A stretch of 64,000 bases of DNA from Streptomyces spinoverrucosus (GTDB taxonomy: Bacteria; Actinomycetota; Actinomycetes; Streptomycetales; Streptomycetaceae): positions 5,344,001 to 5,408,000 of the forward strand of contig NZ_JADPZX010000001.1 in the NCBI RefSeq assembly GCF_015712165.1, given 5' to 3'. Under the pieces are notes generated by a model, which was not told where the DNA came from, did not search any database, and saw only the letters and a list, made by a program, of their open reading frames with translations. Shown here in pieces: positions 16,175 through 25,453 of this stretch (within the stretch, counting starts at the first letter, position 1; the number at the start of each line of letters is the position of its first letter). The translations under genes were made by a program, and so were the position numbers.

Positions 16175-17974
16175 GTGACTACCACCGCCGCTTCCTCCTC
16201 GTCCTCCCATCACCTCTCGCCCGCCTTCCCCGGCCGCGCCCCCTGGGGTACCGCCAGCAAGCTGCGCGCCTGGCAGCAGGGTGCGATGGAGAAGTACATC
16301 CAGGAGCAGCCGCGTGACTTCCTGGCGGTCGCCACGCCCGGCGCCGGCAAGACGACCTTCGCGCTGACGCTGGCGTCCTGGCTGCTGCACCACCACGTCG
16401 TGCAGCAGGTCACCGTGGTCGCGCCCACCGAGCATCTGAAGAAGCAGTGGGCGGAGGCGGCCGCGCGGATAGGGATCAAGCTCGATCCCGAGTACAGCGC
16501 GGGGCCGCTCGGCAAGGAGTACCACGGCGTCGCGGTGACGTACGCGGGCGTGGGCGTGCGGCCCATGCTGCACCGCAACCGCGTCGAGCAGCGCAAGACC
16601 CTCGTCATCCTCGACGAGATCCACCACGCCGGTGACTCCAAGTCCTGGGGCGAGGCGTGCCTGGAGGCCTTCGAGCCCGCGACCCGGCGGCTGGCCCTGA
16701 CGGGTACGCCCTTCCGCTCCGACACCAACCCCATCCCCTTCGTGGCGTACGAGGAAGGGGCCGACGGCATCCGGCGGTCCGCCGCCGACTACACCTACGG
16801 CTACGGCTCCGCCCTCGCGGACAACGTCGTGCGGCCCGTCATCTTCCTCTCCTACAGCGGCAACATGCGCTGGCGCACCAAGGCCGGTGACGAGATCGAG
16901 GCACGGCTCGGCGAGCCGATGACCAAGGACGCGATCAGCCAGGCCTGGCGTACCGCGCTCGATCCGCGGGGCGACTGGATGCCGGCCGTGCTGCGCGCCG
17001 CCGACCAGCGGCTGACCGAGGTCAGGAAGGCGATTCCGGACGCCGGTGCCCTCGTCATCGCCTCCGACCAGGACTCGGCACGCGCGTACGCCAAGCTCAT
17101 CCGGGACATCACGGGCAACAAGGCGACCCTCGTGCTCTCCGACGACGCCGGCGCGTCCGACCGGATCGACGAGTTCAGCCACAACACCGACCGGTGGATG
17201 GTCGCGGTGCGGATGGTGTCCGAGGGCGTCGACGTCCCGCGGCTCGCGGTCGGGGTGTACGCCACCACCATCTCGACGCCGCTGTTCTTCGCGCAGGCCG
17301 TCGGCCGCTTCGTACGGTCCCGGCGGCGCGGCGAGACGGCCTCCGTCTTCCTGCCCACGGTCCCCGACCTGCTCTCCTTCGCCAACGAGATGGAGCGCGA
17401 GCGCGACCACGTGCTCGACAAGCCGAAGAAGGACGGCGAGGAGGACCCGTACGCCGAGGAGGACAAGCTGCTCAAGGAGTCGGAACAGCAGAAGGACGAG
17501 GACACCGGCGAGCAGGACATGCTCCCCTTCGAGGCCCTCGAGTCCGACGCCGTCTTCGACCGGGTCATGTACAACGGCGCCGAGTTCGGCATGCAGGCAC
17601 ACCCGGGGAGCGAGGAGGAGCAGGACTACCTCGGCATTCCCGGGCTGCTGGAACCCGACCAGGTGCAACTGCTGCTCCAGAAGCGGCAGGCGCGGCAGAT
17701 CGCGCACAGCCGCAAGAAGCCGGACGCCGAGGCCGACCTGCTCGAAATGCCCGCCGAGCGGCGGCCGGTGGTCAGCCACAAGGAACTGATGGAGCTGCGG
17801 CGGCAGCTGAACAACCTGGTCGGTGCGTACGTCCACCAGAGCGGCAAGCCGCACGGTGTCATCCACACCGAACTGCGACGGGTCTGCGGCGGGCCGCCGA
17901 GCGCGGAGGCGACGGCGGGGCAGTTGCGGCAGCGGATCGCCAAGGTGCAGGAGTGGGCTACGCGGATGCGGTGA
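16175..17974 (+). CDS. Superfamily 2 DEAD/DEAH-box helicase
   Basis: 599-residue cytoplasmic SF2 ATPase. Motif I is ATPGAGKTT (about 52-60), motif II DEIHH (about 148-152), motif III LTGTPFRSD (about 174-182), and motif VI QAVGRFVRSRR (about 374-384). The C-terminal 150 residues are charged and Glu/Lys-rich (PKKDGEEDPYAEEDKLLKES). GTG at 16175 follows a GGAG SD. TTGACC (16062-16067) and TAGGGT (16083-16088) may be its promoter, with a short 15-bp spacer. Widely conserved in Streptomyces; nucleic-acid substrate unknown. Confidence 0.87.
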   Translation: MTTTAASSSSSHHLSPAFPGRAPWGTASKLRAWQQGAMEKYIQEQPRDFLAVATPGAGKTTFALTLASWLLHHHVVQQVTVVAPTEHLKKQWAEAAARIGIKLDPEYSAGPLGKEYHGVAVTYAGVGVRPMLHRNRVEQRKTLVILDEIHHAGDSKSWGEACLEAFEPATRRLALTGTPFRSDTNPIPFVAYEEGADGIRRSAADYTYGYGSALADNVVRPVIFLSYSGNMRWRTKAGDEIEARLGEPMTKDAISQAWRTALDPRGDWMPAVLRAADQRLTEVRKAIPDAGALVIASDQDSARAYAKLIRDITGNKATLVLSDDAGASDRIDEFSHNTDRWMVAVRMVSEGVDVPRLAVGVYATTISTPLFFAQAVGRFVRSRRRGETASVFLPTVPDLLSFANEMERERDHVLDKPKKDGEEDPYAEEDKLLKESEQQKDEDTGEQDMLPFEALESDAVFDRVMYNGAEFGMQAHPGSEEEQDYLGIPGLLEPDQVQLLLQKRQARQIAHSRKKPDAEADLLEMPAERRPVVSHKELMELRRQLNNLVGAYVHQSGKPHGVIHTELRRVCGGPPSAEATAGQLRQRIAKVQEWATRMR

Positions 17975-18350
17975 CGCCGGCGCTGTGCCTGGCCGGGTTT
18001 CGCTGCTCGTAGTTCGGGTGCGGGTTGTCTGTGGTTGCTCGCGCAGTTCCTCGCGCCCCCTTCGGGGCGCTGTGCGCCCGTCGTATCGGGGCAAATCGGA
18101 GTACCCCATACCGGTCCCTGACCGGATTCTGGACGGAGGCTTCCGCTGAGCGGACCGGCTCGCTACTGTCCCGCTACGCACACGCCCCGTGGCAGCGCCG
18201 CCGCGGAGCGCAGCCGTGAAGCGACAGGGGCCCGGACCACCGGCCGGGCCGTCAGCCGATCGGCAGCCTCTGAAGCGCGTCGCTGACGGGACTCGGTGAC
18301 GCATCCGCCGCGAGGGGGCTGTCGACCTCACCACTTAAGGAGTGGGCGTC
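17975..18350. other. Intergenic region between helicase and IclR regulator
   Basis: 376 bp with no convincing gene. It contains the second interspersed repeat copy (18018-18072), including a short hairpin gcgccccc/ttc/ggggcgc. Nothing else is recognisable apart from the SD for the IclR gene at its end. Confidence 0.5.
18018..18072 (+). repeat. Streptomyces interspersed repeat, copy 2
   Basis: gtgcgggttgtctgtggt followed by cgcgcagttcctcgcgcccc and a hairpin ccccttcgggg. Same family as the copy at 3910-3962, here in its usual intergenic position. Confidence 0.65.
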
Positions 18351-18992
18351 GTGACCGCGGAGACCTCTCAGACGCTCGACCGGGGACTGCGCGTCCTCAA
18401 GCTGCTGGCCGACACGGACCACGGACTGACCGTCACAGAGCTGTCCACCAAGCTGGGCGTGAACAGGACCGTGGTGTACCGCCTGCTCGCCACGCTGGAG
18501 CAGCACGCGCTGGTACGCCGTGACCTGGGCGGCCGCGCCCGCGTCGGGCTGGGTGTGCTGGGACTCGGACGGCAGGTGCATCCGCTGGTACGGGAGGCCG
18601 CGCTGCCGGCGCTCAGGTCGCTGGCCGAGGACATCGGGGCGACGGCGCATCTGACGCTGGTGGACGGGGCGGAGGCGCTGGCCGTCGCCGTGGTCGAGCC
18701 GACCTGGACGGACTATCACGTGGCCTACCGGGCGGGCTTCCGCCACCCCCTGGACCGGGGCGCCGCCGGCAAGGCGATCCTGGCGGCCCGCCAACGCCCG
18801 GGCAGCGACCCCGGCTACACCCTCACCCAGGGCGAACTGGAGGCGGGCGCGTGCGGCGCCGCCGCCCCGCTGGTCGGCGTGACCGGAGTCGAGGGCAGCG
18901 TCGGCGTGGTGATGCTGGCGGACGCGGTCCCCGAACGGGTCGGCCCGAGGGTGGTGGACGCGGCCCGCGAGGTGGCGGAGGCGCTGCGCTGA
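18351..18992 (+). CDS. IclR family transcriptional regulator
   Basis: 213-residue regulator. The N-terminal winged helix-turn-helix contains LTVTELSTKLGVNRTVVYRLLATLEQ (about 26-51, shown here only as a landmark), followed by an effector domain of the GAF-like IclR type (AGFRHPLDRGAAGKAILAAR, about 127-146). GTG at 18351 has SD AAGGAG (18337-18342); the in-frame GTG at 18342 overlaps the SD and is rejected. Stand-alone gene, so the target is not evident. The C-terminus is slightly short for the family (usually about 250). Confidence 0.85.
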   Translation: MTAETSQTLDRGLRVLKLLADTDHGLTVTELSTKLGVNRTVVYRLLATLEQHALVRRDLGGRARVGLGVLGLGRQVHPLVREAALPALRSLAEDIGATAHLTLVDGAEALAVAVVEPTWTDYHVAYRAGFRHPLDRGAAGKAILAARQRPGSDPGYTLTQGELEAGACGAAAPLVGVTGVEGSVGVVMLADAVPERVGPRVVDAAREVAEALR

Positions 18993-19065
18993 CGTCGGAC
19001 GTGATCCGGCAGACGTGATCCGGACCGGGGACGGTTCGAACACTCCCGCGCGTTAGATTGACCTC

Positions 19066-19857
19066 GTGCTCTCTCGTCTCACACGCCTCCAGGCCCTCGC
19101 CGTCTGCGCACTGCCCGTCGTCGGTCTGATCGCCGCGGCCGGATTCGCGCCGTTGCCGTTCTCGGTGGCCCAGCCGGGGATGACGGCGAACGTGCTCGGT
19201 GAGGACCAGGACACGCCGGTGATCACCATCTCCGGTGCGCCGACCCGTGAGACCAGCGGGCAGCTGCGGATGACGACGATCGAGGCGACCAGCCCGGACA
19301 CCCGCGTCTGGCTCGGCGATGTGATCGACGGCTGGTTGCGCACGGACAAGGCGGTCATGCCCCGCGACGCCGTCTACCCGAGCGGCGACACCGTCAAGGA
19401 GATCGAGCGGCACAACGAGGCCCAGATGCGCCAGTCCCAGGACGCGGCGACCGAGGCCGCGCTCACCTACCTCGGCCTCGACGACAAGGGCATCAAGGTC
19501 GACCTCGAACTCGCCGACGTCGGCGGCCCCAGCGCCGGGCTGCTCTTCTCCCTCGGCATCATCGACAAGCTCGAGGGCGACGGCAGCGGCGGCGACCTCA
19601 CCGGCGGCCGCACCATCGCCGGCACCGGCACCATCGAGGCCGACGGCACGGTGGGCGCGGTCGGCGGCGTCGCCCTGAAGACCCAGGCCGCCCACCGCGA
19701 CGGCGCGACCGTCTTCCTGGTCCCGAGCGCCGAGTGCGCCGACGCCAAGTCGGAATCCCCCAAGGGCCTGCGCCTGATCCCGGTCAAGACCCTGAAGGGC
19801 GCGGTCCAGTCCCTGATCTCCCTGGAGAAGGGAACGGGCTCGGTCCCCAGCTGCTAG
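19066..19857 (+). CDS. Secreted or membrane-anchored Lon-like serine protease (S16, no ATPase domain)
   Basis: 263-residue protein with an N-terminal hydrophobic segment (LAVCALPVVGLIAAAGFAPL, about 9-28) as signal or anchor, and a C-terminal Lon-type S16 domain. The Ser-Lys dyad is visible as GGPSAGL (Ser near 163) and GGVALKTQAA (Lys near 206). The YlbL/PDZ-Lon family usually has a PDZ domain in front; here only a short linker is seen. GTG at 19066 follows TAGATT (19054-19059) by 6 bases, compatible with a leaderless mRNA. The stop codon lies within a 20-bp tandem repeat. Role in surface proteolysis is inferred. Confidence 0.8.
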   Translation: MLSRLTRLQALAVCALPVVGLIAAAGFAPLPFSVAQPGMTANVLGEDQDTPVITISGAPTRETSGQLRMTTIEATSPDTRVWLGDVIDGWLRTDKAVMPRDAVYPSGDTVKEIERHNEAQMRQSQDAATEAALTYLGLDDKGIKVDLELADVGGPSAGLLFSLGIIDKLEGDGSGGDLTGGRTIAGTGTIEADGTVGAVGGVALKTQAAHRDGATVFLVPSAECADAKSESPKGLRLIPVKTLKGAVQSLISLEKGTGSVPSC

Positions 19858-19920
19858 CAACGGTCCACGGCTGCTGGCAACGGTCCACGGCTGCTGGCAA
19901 CGGTCCCCGGCTGCCGGCCC
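19841..19920 (+). repeat. 20-bp tandem repeat spanning a stop codon
   Basis: Unit cggtccacggctgctggcaa: perfect copies at 19861-19880 and 19881-19900, diverged copies at 19841-19860 (containing the TAG stop of the protease gene) and 19901-19920. Four units in all. Confidence 0.95.
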
Positions 19921-19936
19921 CTCAAGGAGCCGTCCC

Positions 19937-20896
19937 CTATCCCTCCTTCACGAACCCCTCCCGCACCAGCCAGTCCAGCGCCACCTGGTGCGGATCCTCC
20001 CCCTCCACGTCCACCTTGGCGTTGAGGGTCTGGGCCACGGAGTTGTTGAGCCTCTTCGTGATCGGGTCGAGGATCCCCGTGATCGCCGGCCATTCCTTCA
20101 GGGTCTTGGTGTTGATCACGGGGGCGGCGTTGTAGTTGGGGAAGAACTTCCTGTCGTCCTCCATCACCACCAGGTTCATGGACTTGATGCGGCCGTCGGT
20201 GGTGAAGACCTCCCCGAAGGTGCAACCTCCCTTCGCCGTCTGGGTGTAGATGATCCCGGTGTCCATCTGGGTGATCCGGGACGGCGGGATGTTCATGCCG
20301 TACGCCCGCGCCATGCCCGGCAGCCCGTCCTCCCGGTTGGCGAACTCGCCCTCGACGCACAGCGTCACGGCCCCGGGATCGGACTTCGCCAGCTTGGCCA
20401 CGTCCGAGAGGGTCCTGGTGCCGTACTTCTTGAAGTTGGCCTGGTTCATGGCCAGCGCGTAGGTGTTGTTCAGCGACGACGGCGCCAGCCAGGTCACGCC
20501 GTTCTTCAGGTCCGCGTCGCGTACCGCCTGCCACTGCTGCCGCGGGTCGGGGATGGGCTTGCTGTTGCCCATGTACGTGATCCAGGCCGTGCCCGTGTAC
20601 TCGTACACGGCGTCCGCCTCGCCGCTCTTGACCGCCTCCCGCGACCCCACCGACCCCTGGATGCCGGTCCGGTCCAGGACGTTCGCGCCCGCCGCCTCGA
20701 AGGCGATCCCCATGATCGCGCCCAGGATCAGCTGCTCGGTGAACTCCTTCGACGTGACCGTCAGATCGGCGCCCTTCAGCGGCTCGCCCTGCCCGATCGA
20801 CCCGGGCCGCACATCGTCGACCATCGGGGAGCCGCTGGTCAGCCCGCAGCCGGAGGCCAGCAGCAGCGCCGCGGTCAGGCACAGCAACCGCCTCAT
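19937..20896 (-). CDS. Osmoprotectant ABC transporter substrate-binding lipoprotein (OpuAC/OpuC type)
   Basis: 319-residue glycine betaine/choline/carnitine-type binding protein. The signal peptide MRRLLCLTAALLLASGC has its lipobox Cys at about 17. Mature features are VTSKEFTEQLILGAIMGIAF, YEYTGTAWITYMG and the hinge region ending WLVREGFVKEG. ATG at 20896 overlaps the stop of the upstream permease (ATGA). Fourth and last gene of the operon reading leftward from 23637. Exact ligand not predictable. Confidence 0.9.
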   Translation of the reverse strand: MRRLLCLTAALLLASGCGLTSGSPMVDDVRPGSIGQGEPLKGADLTVTSKEFTEQLILGAIMGIAFEAAGANVLDRTGIQGSVGSREAVKSGEADAVYEYTGTAWITYMGNSKPIPDPRQQWQAVRDADLKNGVTWLAPSSLNNTYALAMNQANFKKYGTRTLSDVAKLAKSDPGAVTLCVEGEFANREDGLPGMARAYGMNIPPSRITQMDTGIIYTQTAKGGCTFGEVFTTDGRIKSMNLVVMEDDRKFFPNYNAAPVINTKTLKEWPAITGILDPITKRLNNSVAQTLNAKVDVEGEDPHQVALDWLVREGFVKEG

Positions 20897-21753
20897 GTCC
20901 CCACCTCCAGCCCCCGCGGCCGCAGCAGCAGTTCGGCCAGCGAGGCCAGCCAGTCCACCAGGAGGGCGAGGGCGACCGTGAGGATGGATCCCAGGATCAG
21001 CACGGGCATCCGCTGACTGGTGATGCCGGTGGTGATCAGCGTCCCCAGGCCGCCGCCACCGCCGAACGTCGCCAGCGTCGCCGTACCGACGTTCAGCACC
21101 AGGGCCGTACGGACGCCCGCCAGGATCAGCGGGACCGCCAGCGGCAGCTCCACCCGGGTCAGGACGCCCGTCGGCGACATGCCGATACCCCGGGCGGCCT
21201 CCAGCAGCGCCGGGTCGTTCGCCCTGAGACCGGCGATGGTGTTCGACAGCACCGGCAGGATGGCGTAGATGATGATGCCGATCAGAGCCGACCTGCGGCC
21301 GATGCCCAGCCAGATCACCAGCAGCGCCAGCAGACCGATCGCGGGGGTCGCCTGGCCCATGTTGGCGAACGTCATCGCCACCGGGGTCACCTTCCGGAAC
21401 GTCCTGCGGGTCAGCAGGATGCCCAGCGGGATCGCGATGATCAGCACGAAGAACGTGGAGATCGCGGTCAGCTGGACGTGCTGCCACAGCGCCTCGGACA
21501 CCCGGCCGCCCGACAGCGCGTTCTCGGAGATCGCGTCCAGGTCGGCCTGCCGGAACCACAGCCAGGTCGCCAGCAGCACGGCCACCACGAAGGCCGGCAG
21601 GAAGGTCAGCTTCTGCCAGCGGACGCGGGGGCCCGTCCGGCTCGGCGGGGGAGGCGGCTCCTGGTCGCCGGGCACCTCGCCCTCGTCCCGGTAGACGTGC
21701 CCTCTGACGTCGTGCTCGCCCGGGGGTCGGTTCTGCTCCGAAGAGGTGGTCAC
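20893..21753 (-). CDS. Osmoprotectant ABC transporter permease
   Basis: 286-residue permease of the OpuCB/OpuCD (ProW) family. After a Pro-rich cytosolic N-terminus (about 1-50), the hydrophobic segments begin LTFLPAFVVAVLLATWLWF. The EAA-like loop is LLEAARGIGMSPTGVLTRVEL, followed by GGGGGLGTLITTGI. GTG at 21753 overlaps the stop of the ATPase gene (GTGA). It pairs with the permease at 22990-23637, so the complex would be a heterodimeric OpuC-like pore. Confidence 0.88.
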   Translation of the reverse strand: MTTSSEQNRPPGEHDVRGHVYRDEGEVPGDQEPPPPPSRTGPRVRWQKLTFLPAFVVAVLLATWLWFRQADLDAISENALSGGRVSEALWQHVQLTAISTFFVLIIAIPLGILLTRRTFRKVTPVAMTFANMGQATPAIGLLALLVIWLGIGRRSALIGIIIYAILPVLSNTIAGLRANDPALLEAARGIGMSPTGVLTRVELPLAVPLILAGVRTALVLNVGTATLATFGGGGGLGTLITTGITSQRMPVLILGSILTVALALLVDWLASLAELLLRPRGLEVGT

Positions 21754-22997
21754 GCCTTTGGCTCCCCTCCGTGCCCCTCCTGTTCCGCGTGCGTCTGAGC
21801 GGACCTGGTCTCCTCCAGGTCGTGCTGGTGCTCGATGGCTTCGAGCCGGTCGGCCTCCAGCAGCTCGTGCACCGAGTTCATCAGCGTCTCCATGTCGACG
21901 ACGCCGGTGTACTCGCCGCGCCGCCCGGTCACCGCCACCCGCCCGGTGTTGTCCGTGAGGACGGCCTCCAGCGCGTCGCGCAGGGTGGCGTCCCGGGTCA
22001 CCGTGTCGTGGACCAGGGTCCCGGCCCGCGCCAGCGAGCCCTTGGCCCGCATCAGGTCGCCCCGCCTGAGCCACTTGTACGGGCGGCCCCGCTTGTCCAG
22101 CAGCAGGATCTCGTTCGTACCGCTGGAGCGGAGCCGGTTGAAGATGGACTGCAGGGGGTCGTCCACGGTCACCGTCGGATAGTCGGTGATCTCCACATCC
22201 CGTACGCGGGTGAGGTTCAGCCGCTTCAGCGCCGCCCCGGCGCCCACGAACCCGGACACGAAGTCGTCCGCCGGGTTGGTGAGGATCGCCTCCGGCGTGT
22301 CGAACTGCGCGATGTGCGAACGCTCACGCAGTACGGCGATCCGATCACCCAGCTTGATCGCTTCGTCGAAGTCGTGCGTGACGAACACGATCGTCTTGTG
22401 CAGCTCGTGCTGGAGCCGGATCAGCTCGTCCTGGAGGTGGTCCCGGGTGATCGGGTCCACCGCGCCGAACGGCTCGTCCATCAGCAGCACCGGCGGATCG
22501 GCGGCCAGCGCCCGCGCCACGCCCACCCGCTGCTGCTGCCCGCCGGACAGCTGGCGCGGATAGCGGCCGTGGAACTCGCCCGGATCGAGCCCGACGAGAT
22601 CGAGCATCTCCTCGACCCGGTCACGGATGCGCGACTTCGACCAACCGATCATCTTCGGTACGAGCGCGATGTTCTGGGCGACCGTCATGTGGGGGAACAG
22701 GCCGGACGCCTGGATCGCGTAGCCGACCTTGCGGCGCAGCTTGACCGGATCGATATGGGTCACGTCGGCACCGTCGATCCGGATGCGGCCACCGGTCGGC
22801 TCGATCAACCTGTTGATCATCTTGAGGGTCGTCGACTTGCCGCACCCGGACGGCCCGACGAAGATCACCGTCTCGCCCGCCTTGATCTCCATCGTGACGC
22901 CGTCGACGGCGGGCTGCGGATTGCCCGGATACCGCTTGCTGAGGTTCTCCAGCTCGATGCTCGCGCCATGGGACTCGGCGCCGTGCGACTCAGACAC
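21750..22997 (-). CDS. Osmoprotectant ABC transporter ATPase with CBS domains
   Basis: 415-residue ATPase of the OpuCA/ProV type. Walker A is VGPSGCGKST (about 53-62), signature LSGGQQQRVGVA (about 148-159), Walker B VLLMDEPFG and the switch His in FVTHDFDEA. The C-terminal 130 residues form a tandem CBS pair (about 270-390), known in OpuA/OpuC to sense ionic strength or cyclic-di-AMP; which applies here is not shown. GTG at 22997 has SD GGGGGA. It overlaps the upstream permease by 8 bp. Confidence 0.92.
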   Translation of the reverse strand: MSESHGAESHGASIELENLSKRYPGNPQPAVDGVTMEIKAGETVIFVGPSGCGKSTTLKMINRLIEPTGGRIRIDGADVTHIDPVKLRRKVGYAIQASGLFPHMTVAQNIALVPKMIGWSKSRIRDRVEEMLDLVGLDPGEFHGRYPRQLSGGQQQRVGVARALAADPPVLLMDEPFGAVDPITRDHLQDELIRLQHELHKTIVFVTHDFDEAIKLGDRIAVLRERSHIAQFDTPEAILTNPADDFVSGFVGAGAALKRLNLTRVRDVEITDYPTVTVDDPLQSIFNRLRSSGTNEILLLDKRGRPYKWLRRGDLMRAKGSLARAGTLVHDTVTRDATLRDALEAVLTDNTGRVAVTGRRGEYTGVVDMETLMNSVHELLEADRLEAIEHQHDLEETRSAQTHAEQEGHGGEPKA

Positions 22998-23637
22998 GGA
23001 TCCCCCTAGAAATGGTCAGCCGCCCGATCAGCACATACGCGGCGTCGAACAGCAGGGCCAGGATGATGATCCCGAGCGTGCCCGCGAGCACCTGGTTCAG
23101 CGCGTTCGCGCTGCCCAGCGAAGCGATACCGCGGAAGATCAGGTTGCCGAGGCCGGGCCCGGAGGCGTACGCGGCGATGGCCGCGATGCCCATCAGCATC
23201 TGTGTCGAGACCCGGATGCCGGTCAGGATCGGCGGCCAGGCGAGCGGCAACTCGACCCGCACCAGCCGCTTCATCCGGGACATCCCGATGCCCGTGGCCG
23301 CGTCCACCAGCGTCGGGTCGACGCCCCGCAGCCCCACGATCGAGTTACGAACGATCGGCAGAAGTCCGTACAGCGTCAAAGTGATCACGGTCGGCGCCAC
23401 ACCGAGCCCCACGATCGGAATCAGCAGACCGATCATGGCCAGCGACGGAATGGTCAGGATGGTGGAGGTGGCGAGGGTCGCGAGGTTCCCGGCCCACTCG
23501 GAGCGGTAGGTGGCCACGCCGATCAGCACACCGAGCAGGGTCGCCACGACCATGCACTGGAAGACGGCGCTGGCGTGCTGGTAGGCGTCGGTGAACAGCT
23601 GCTGGTGGCGGTTGCCGAGGTACTCCCAGAAGTTCAC
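22990..23637 (-). CDS. Osmoprotectant ABC transporter permease, first gene of operon
   Basis: 215-residue permease of the OpuCB family with about five membrane helices (LATSTILTIPSLAMIGLLIP, VAPTVITLTLYGLLPIVRN). The EAA-like loop is VDAATGIGMSRMKRLVRVEL, closely matching the partner permease encoded by the third gene. GTG at 23637 (MNFWEYLGNRHQQLF) is used; the upstream sequence has a GGTGATGG SD. It opens the four-gene operon that runs to 19937. Confidence 0.88.
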   Translation of the reverse strand: MNFWEYLGNRHQQLFTDAYQHASAVFQCMVVATLLGVLIGVATYRSEWAGNLATLATSTILTIPSLAMIGLLIPIVGLGVAPTVITLTLYGLLPIVRNSIVGLRGVDPTLVDAATGIGMSRMKRLVRVELPLAWPPILTGIRVSTQMLMGIAAIAAYASGPGLGNLIFRGIASLGSANALNQVLAGTLGIIILALLFDAAYVLIGRLTISRGIRV

Positions 23638-23705
23638 ACGCCATCACCCCACAGCCTCGGTCACTCCCGTCACTCCCGTCCGTCGCCTTCCCATTGATCG
23701 CTCGC

Positions 23706-24197
23706 TCACTCCTGAAGTGCCGCCTGCTCCACCAGCGGGATGATCCGCAGCGGAACGGGGTTCTCCATCACGATCGCCGTGGCAGCCCGCACGATGCCAT
23801 CAAAACCGACGACCCGGTCGATCACACGCTGAAGATCGGCGTTCGAGCGAGCCACCAGCCGGCACAGCATGTCCCCGCTGCCGGTCGTGGTGTGCAGCTC
23901 CAGCACTTCCGGCACGGTCGCCAAGTGGGCCCGGACGTCGGGCCCTTGCCCCTGCCTGATCTGCAGCGTCGCGAAGGCGGTGACCGGATAGCCGAGGGCC
24001 GCCGGGTCGACCTGCGGGCCGAACCCACGGATGACTCCGTTCGACTGAAGCCGGTCCAGCCGGGCCTGCACGGTGCCCCGCGCGACCCCGAGCCGACGGG
24101 ACATCTCCAGCACGCCGATACGCGGCTCCCGCGCGAGCAGCACGATGATCCGCCCGTCCAGTTGATCGATCGCCACACCAACCTCCGTGATGGTCAT
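23706..24197 (-). CDS. Lrp/AsnC family regulator, likely of the hpd gene
   Basis: 163-residue Lrp/AsnC protein. The HTH (LDGRIIVLLAREPRIGVLEM, then RRLGVARGTVQARLDRLQ) occupies about residues 13-60 and the C-terminal RAM domain about 70-155 (YPVTAFATLQIRQGQG, GSGDMLCRLVA). It is transcribed divergently from 4-hydroxyphenylpyruvate dioxygenase across about 100 bp that contain a CGCAA/TTGCG dyad. Local control of tyrosine catabolism is therefore likely. ATG at 24197. Confidence 0.88.
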   Translation of the reverse strand: MTITEVGVAIDQLDGRIIVLLAREPRIGVLEMSRRLGVARGTVQARLDRLQSNGVIRGFGPQVDPAALGYPVTAFATLQIRQGQGPDVRAHLATVPEVLELHTTTGSGDMLCRLVARSNADLQRVIDRVVGFDGIVRAATAIVMENPVPLRIIPLVEQAALQE

Positions 24198-24221
24198 CCT
24201 GTACAGAGAGCCCGCCGTTAG

Positions 24222-25445
<1,224 letters not shown>

Positions 25446-25453
25446 CCGACGGC

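Noticed and set aside
17975..18350. Small ORFs around the interspersed repeat
   Set aside because: They translate the repeat and lack SDs or homology.
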